A DNA stretch of 52,383 bases, from NCBI GenBank assembly GCA_035652535.1, contig DASRDP010000082.1, forward strand, positions 1-52,383. Reading direction: 5' to 3'. The notes under the pieces are model-generated. The model saw only the letters and a program-made list of their open reading frames with translations, was not told the DNA's origin and searched no databases. The translations under genes and the position numbers were made by a program. Positions 51,972-52,383 of this stretch are shown piece after piece. Position 1 is the first letter of the stretch. Each line of letters starts with the position of its first letter. The stretch is from Chloroflexota bacterium. GTDB taxonomy: Bacteria; Chloroflexota; UBA6077; SHYK01.

Positions 51972-52297
51972 CAGTACCAAACGGTCCGGACGTCGTGGTC
52001 GAGGATTAGCCGCGCGAGATCATCCTCCGACGCGGTGAAGGCCGCCACGCTGGGCCAGAGACGGCGAAGCCGATGTGCGACGCGTGCCGTCGCCATGATC
52101 GGGACGCCGAGGCTCGCGAGCTGCCGGAGAATGATCGGTGTCGCCCGTTGACCGGTCTCGACCGCGCCGTCGATGAGAAAAACGCTCGCGGAGCCTCCAC
52201 GCCGATGTGCCCAGAGAGCCACCTTCAGCAGATGGGCGGCCGACGGATCGCCGTCAATGCATTTGCTGACGACGAAGAGGCATTGGGGAGCTGCCAT
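51971..52297 (-). CDS. DsrE/DsrF-like small protein
   Basis: 108 residues: LFVVSKCIDGDPSAAHLLKVALWAHRRGGSASVFLIDGAVETG matches DsrE/F-type small proteins, with one cysteine near the N-terminus. It is followed by the second DsrE-like gene through an overlapping TGATG. The 86 nt beyond it to the window edge hold nothing recognisable. Confidence 0.7.
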   Translation of the reverse strand: MAAPQCLFVVSKCIDGDPSAAHLLKVALWAHRRGGSASVFLIDGAVETGQRATPIILRQLASLGVPIMATARVAHRLRRLWPSVAAFTASEDDLARLILDHDVRTVWY

Positions 52298-52383
52298 CGC
52301 GCGTCAGCGGTCCCTCAGTCCCCTGTGTCCCCTGGCCCTTTGCGCTCCGCCGTAGACGCGGCGACGCCCACGCCATCGACGGT

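Overview
The window is GC-rich and densely coded, with many GTG/TTG starts that have good Shine-Dalgarno (SD) sites. It suggests an uncultured environmental bacterium of Chloroflexota type. That is an inference from three things: a bacterial csa1-containing type I CRISPR locus, ferredoxin-dependent 2-oxoacid oxidoreductase and F420-type LLM enzymes, and several family-5 solute-binding lipoproteins beside aromatic-acid genes. No rRNA or tRNA gene was seen, so the taxonomy is not firm.

Region 1 (1-17130) is one long minus-strand defence block. Read in transcription order it has an ECF-like sigma factor, a small unknown protein, an ImmA/IrrE metallopeptidase, NurA-like and HerA-like proteins, cas6, cas1, then after a 264-nt gap cas3 (helicase followed by HD), cas8, cas7 (DevR type), cas5, then after a 148-nt gap cas2, cas4, csa1, a roughly 215-nt putative leader, and a CRISPR array of 22 identical 37-nt repeats that runs to the window's left edge. 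Overlapping stop/start codons tie herA to cas6, cas6 to cas1, cas3 to cas8, cas7 to cas5, and cas2 to cas4. No separate small-subunit gene is present, but cas8 has a strong internal ribosome binding site that would translate its last 158 residues as a Cas11-like protein. A hairpin can cover the cas2 ribosome binding site.

Region 2 (17445-37713) looks like a catabolic island for aromatic or carboxylated aromatic compounds. It holds a two-subunit 2-oxoacid:ferredoxin oxidoreductase, a LigA/LigB-type extradiol dioxygenase pair, a carboxymuconolactone-decarboxylase-like protein, a 2-pyrone-4,6-dicarboxylate-lactonase-like amidohydrolase, a Rieske oxygenase, an ACMSD-like amidohydrolase, a cupin, an isochorismatase-family hydrolase, an Asp-box propeller protein, a UbiD decarboxylase, a molybdenum hydroxylase large subunit, and three solute-binding lipoproteins without permeases. 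A phthalate/protocatechuate 4,5-cleavage type route is a reasonable hypothesis, but no substrate can be read from the sequence.

Region 3 (37744-52383) is mixed: tandem and dispersed GTCAT-CTGAG repeats, a HAD hydrolase/DUF2203/LLM trio, a SHOCT protein with a YHS-domain copper-type P-type ATPase, a UbiB kinase, a decayed second P-type ATPase, and then a minus-strand group (MetE-like, bicupin, second UbiD, methyltransferase, class I aldolase, membrane protein, two DsrE-like proteins).
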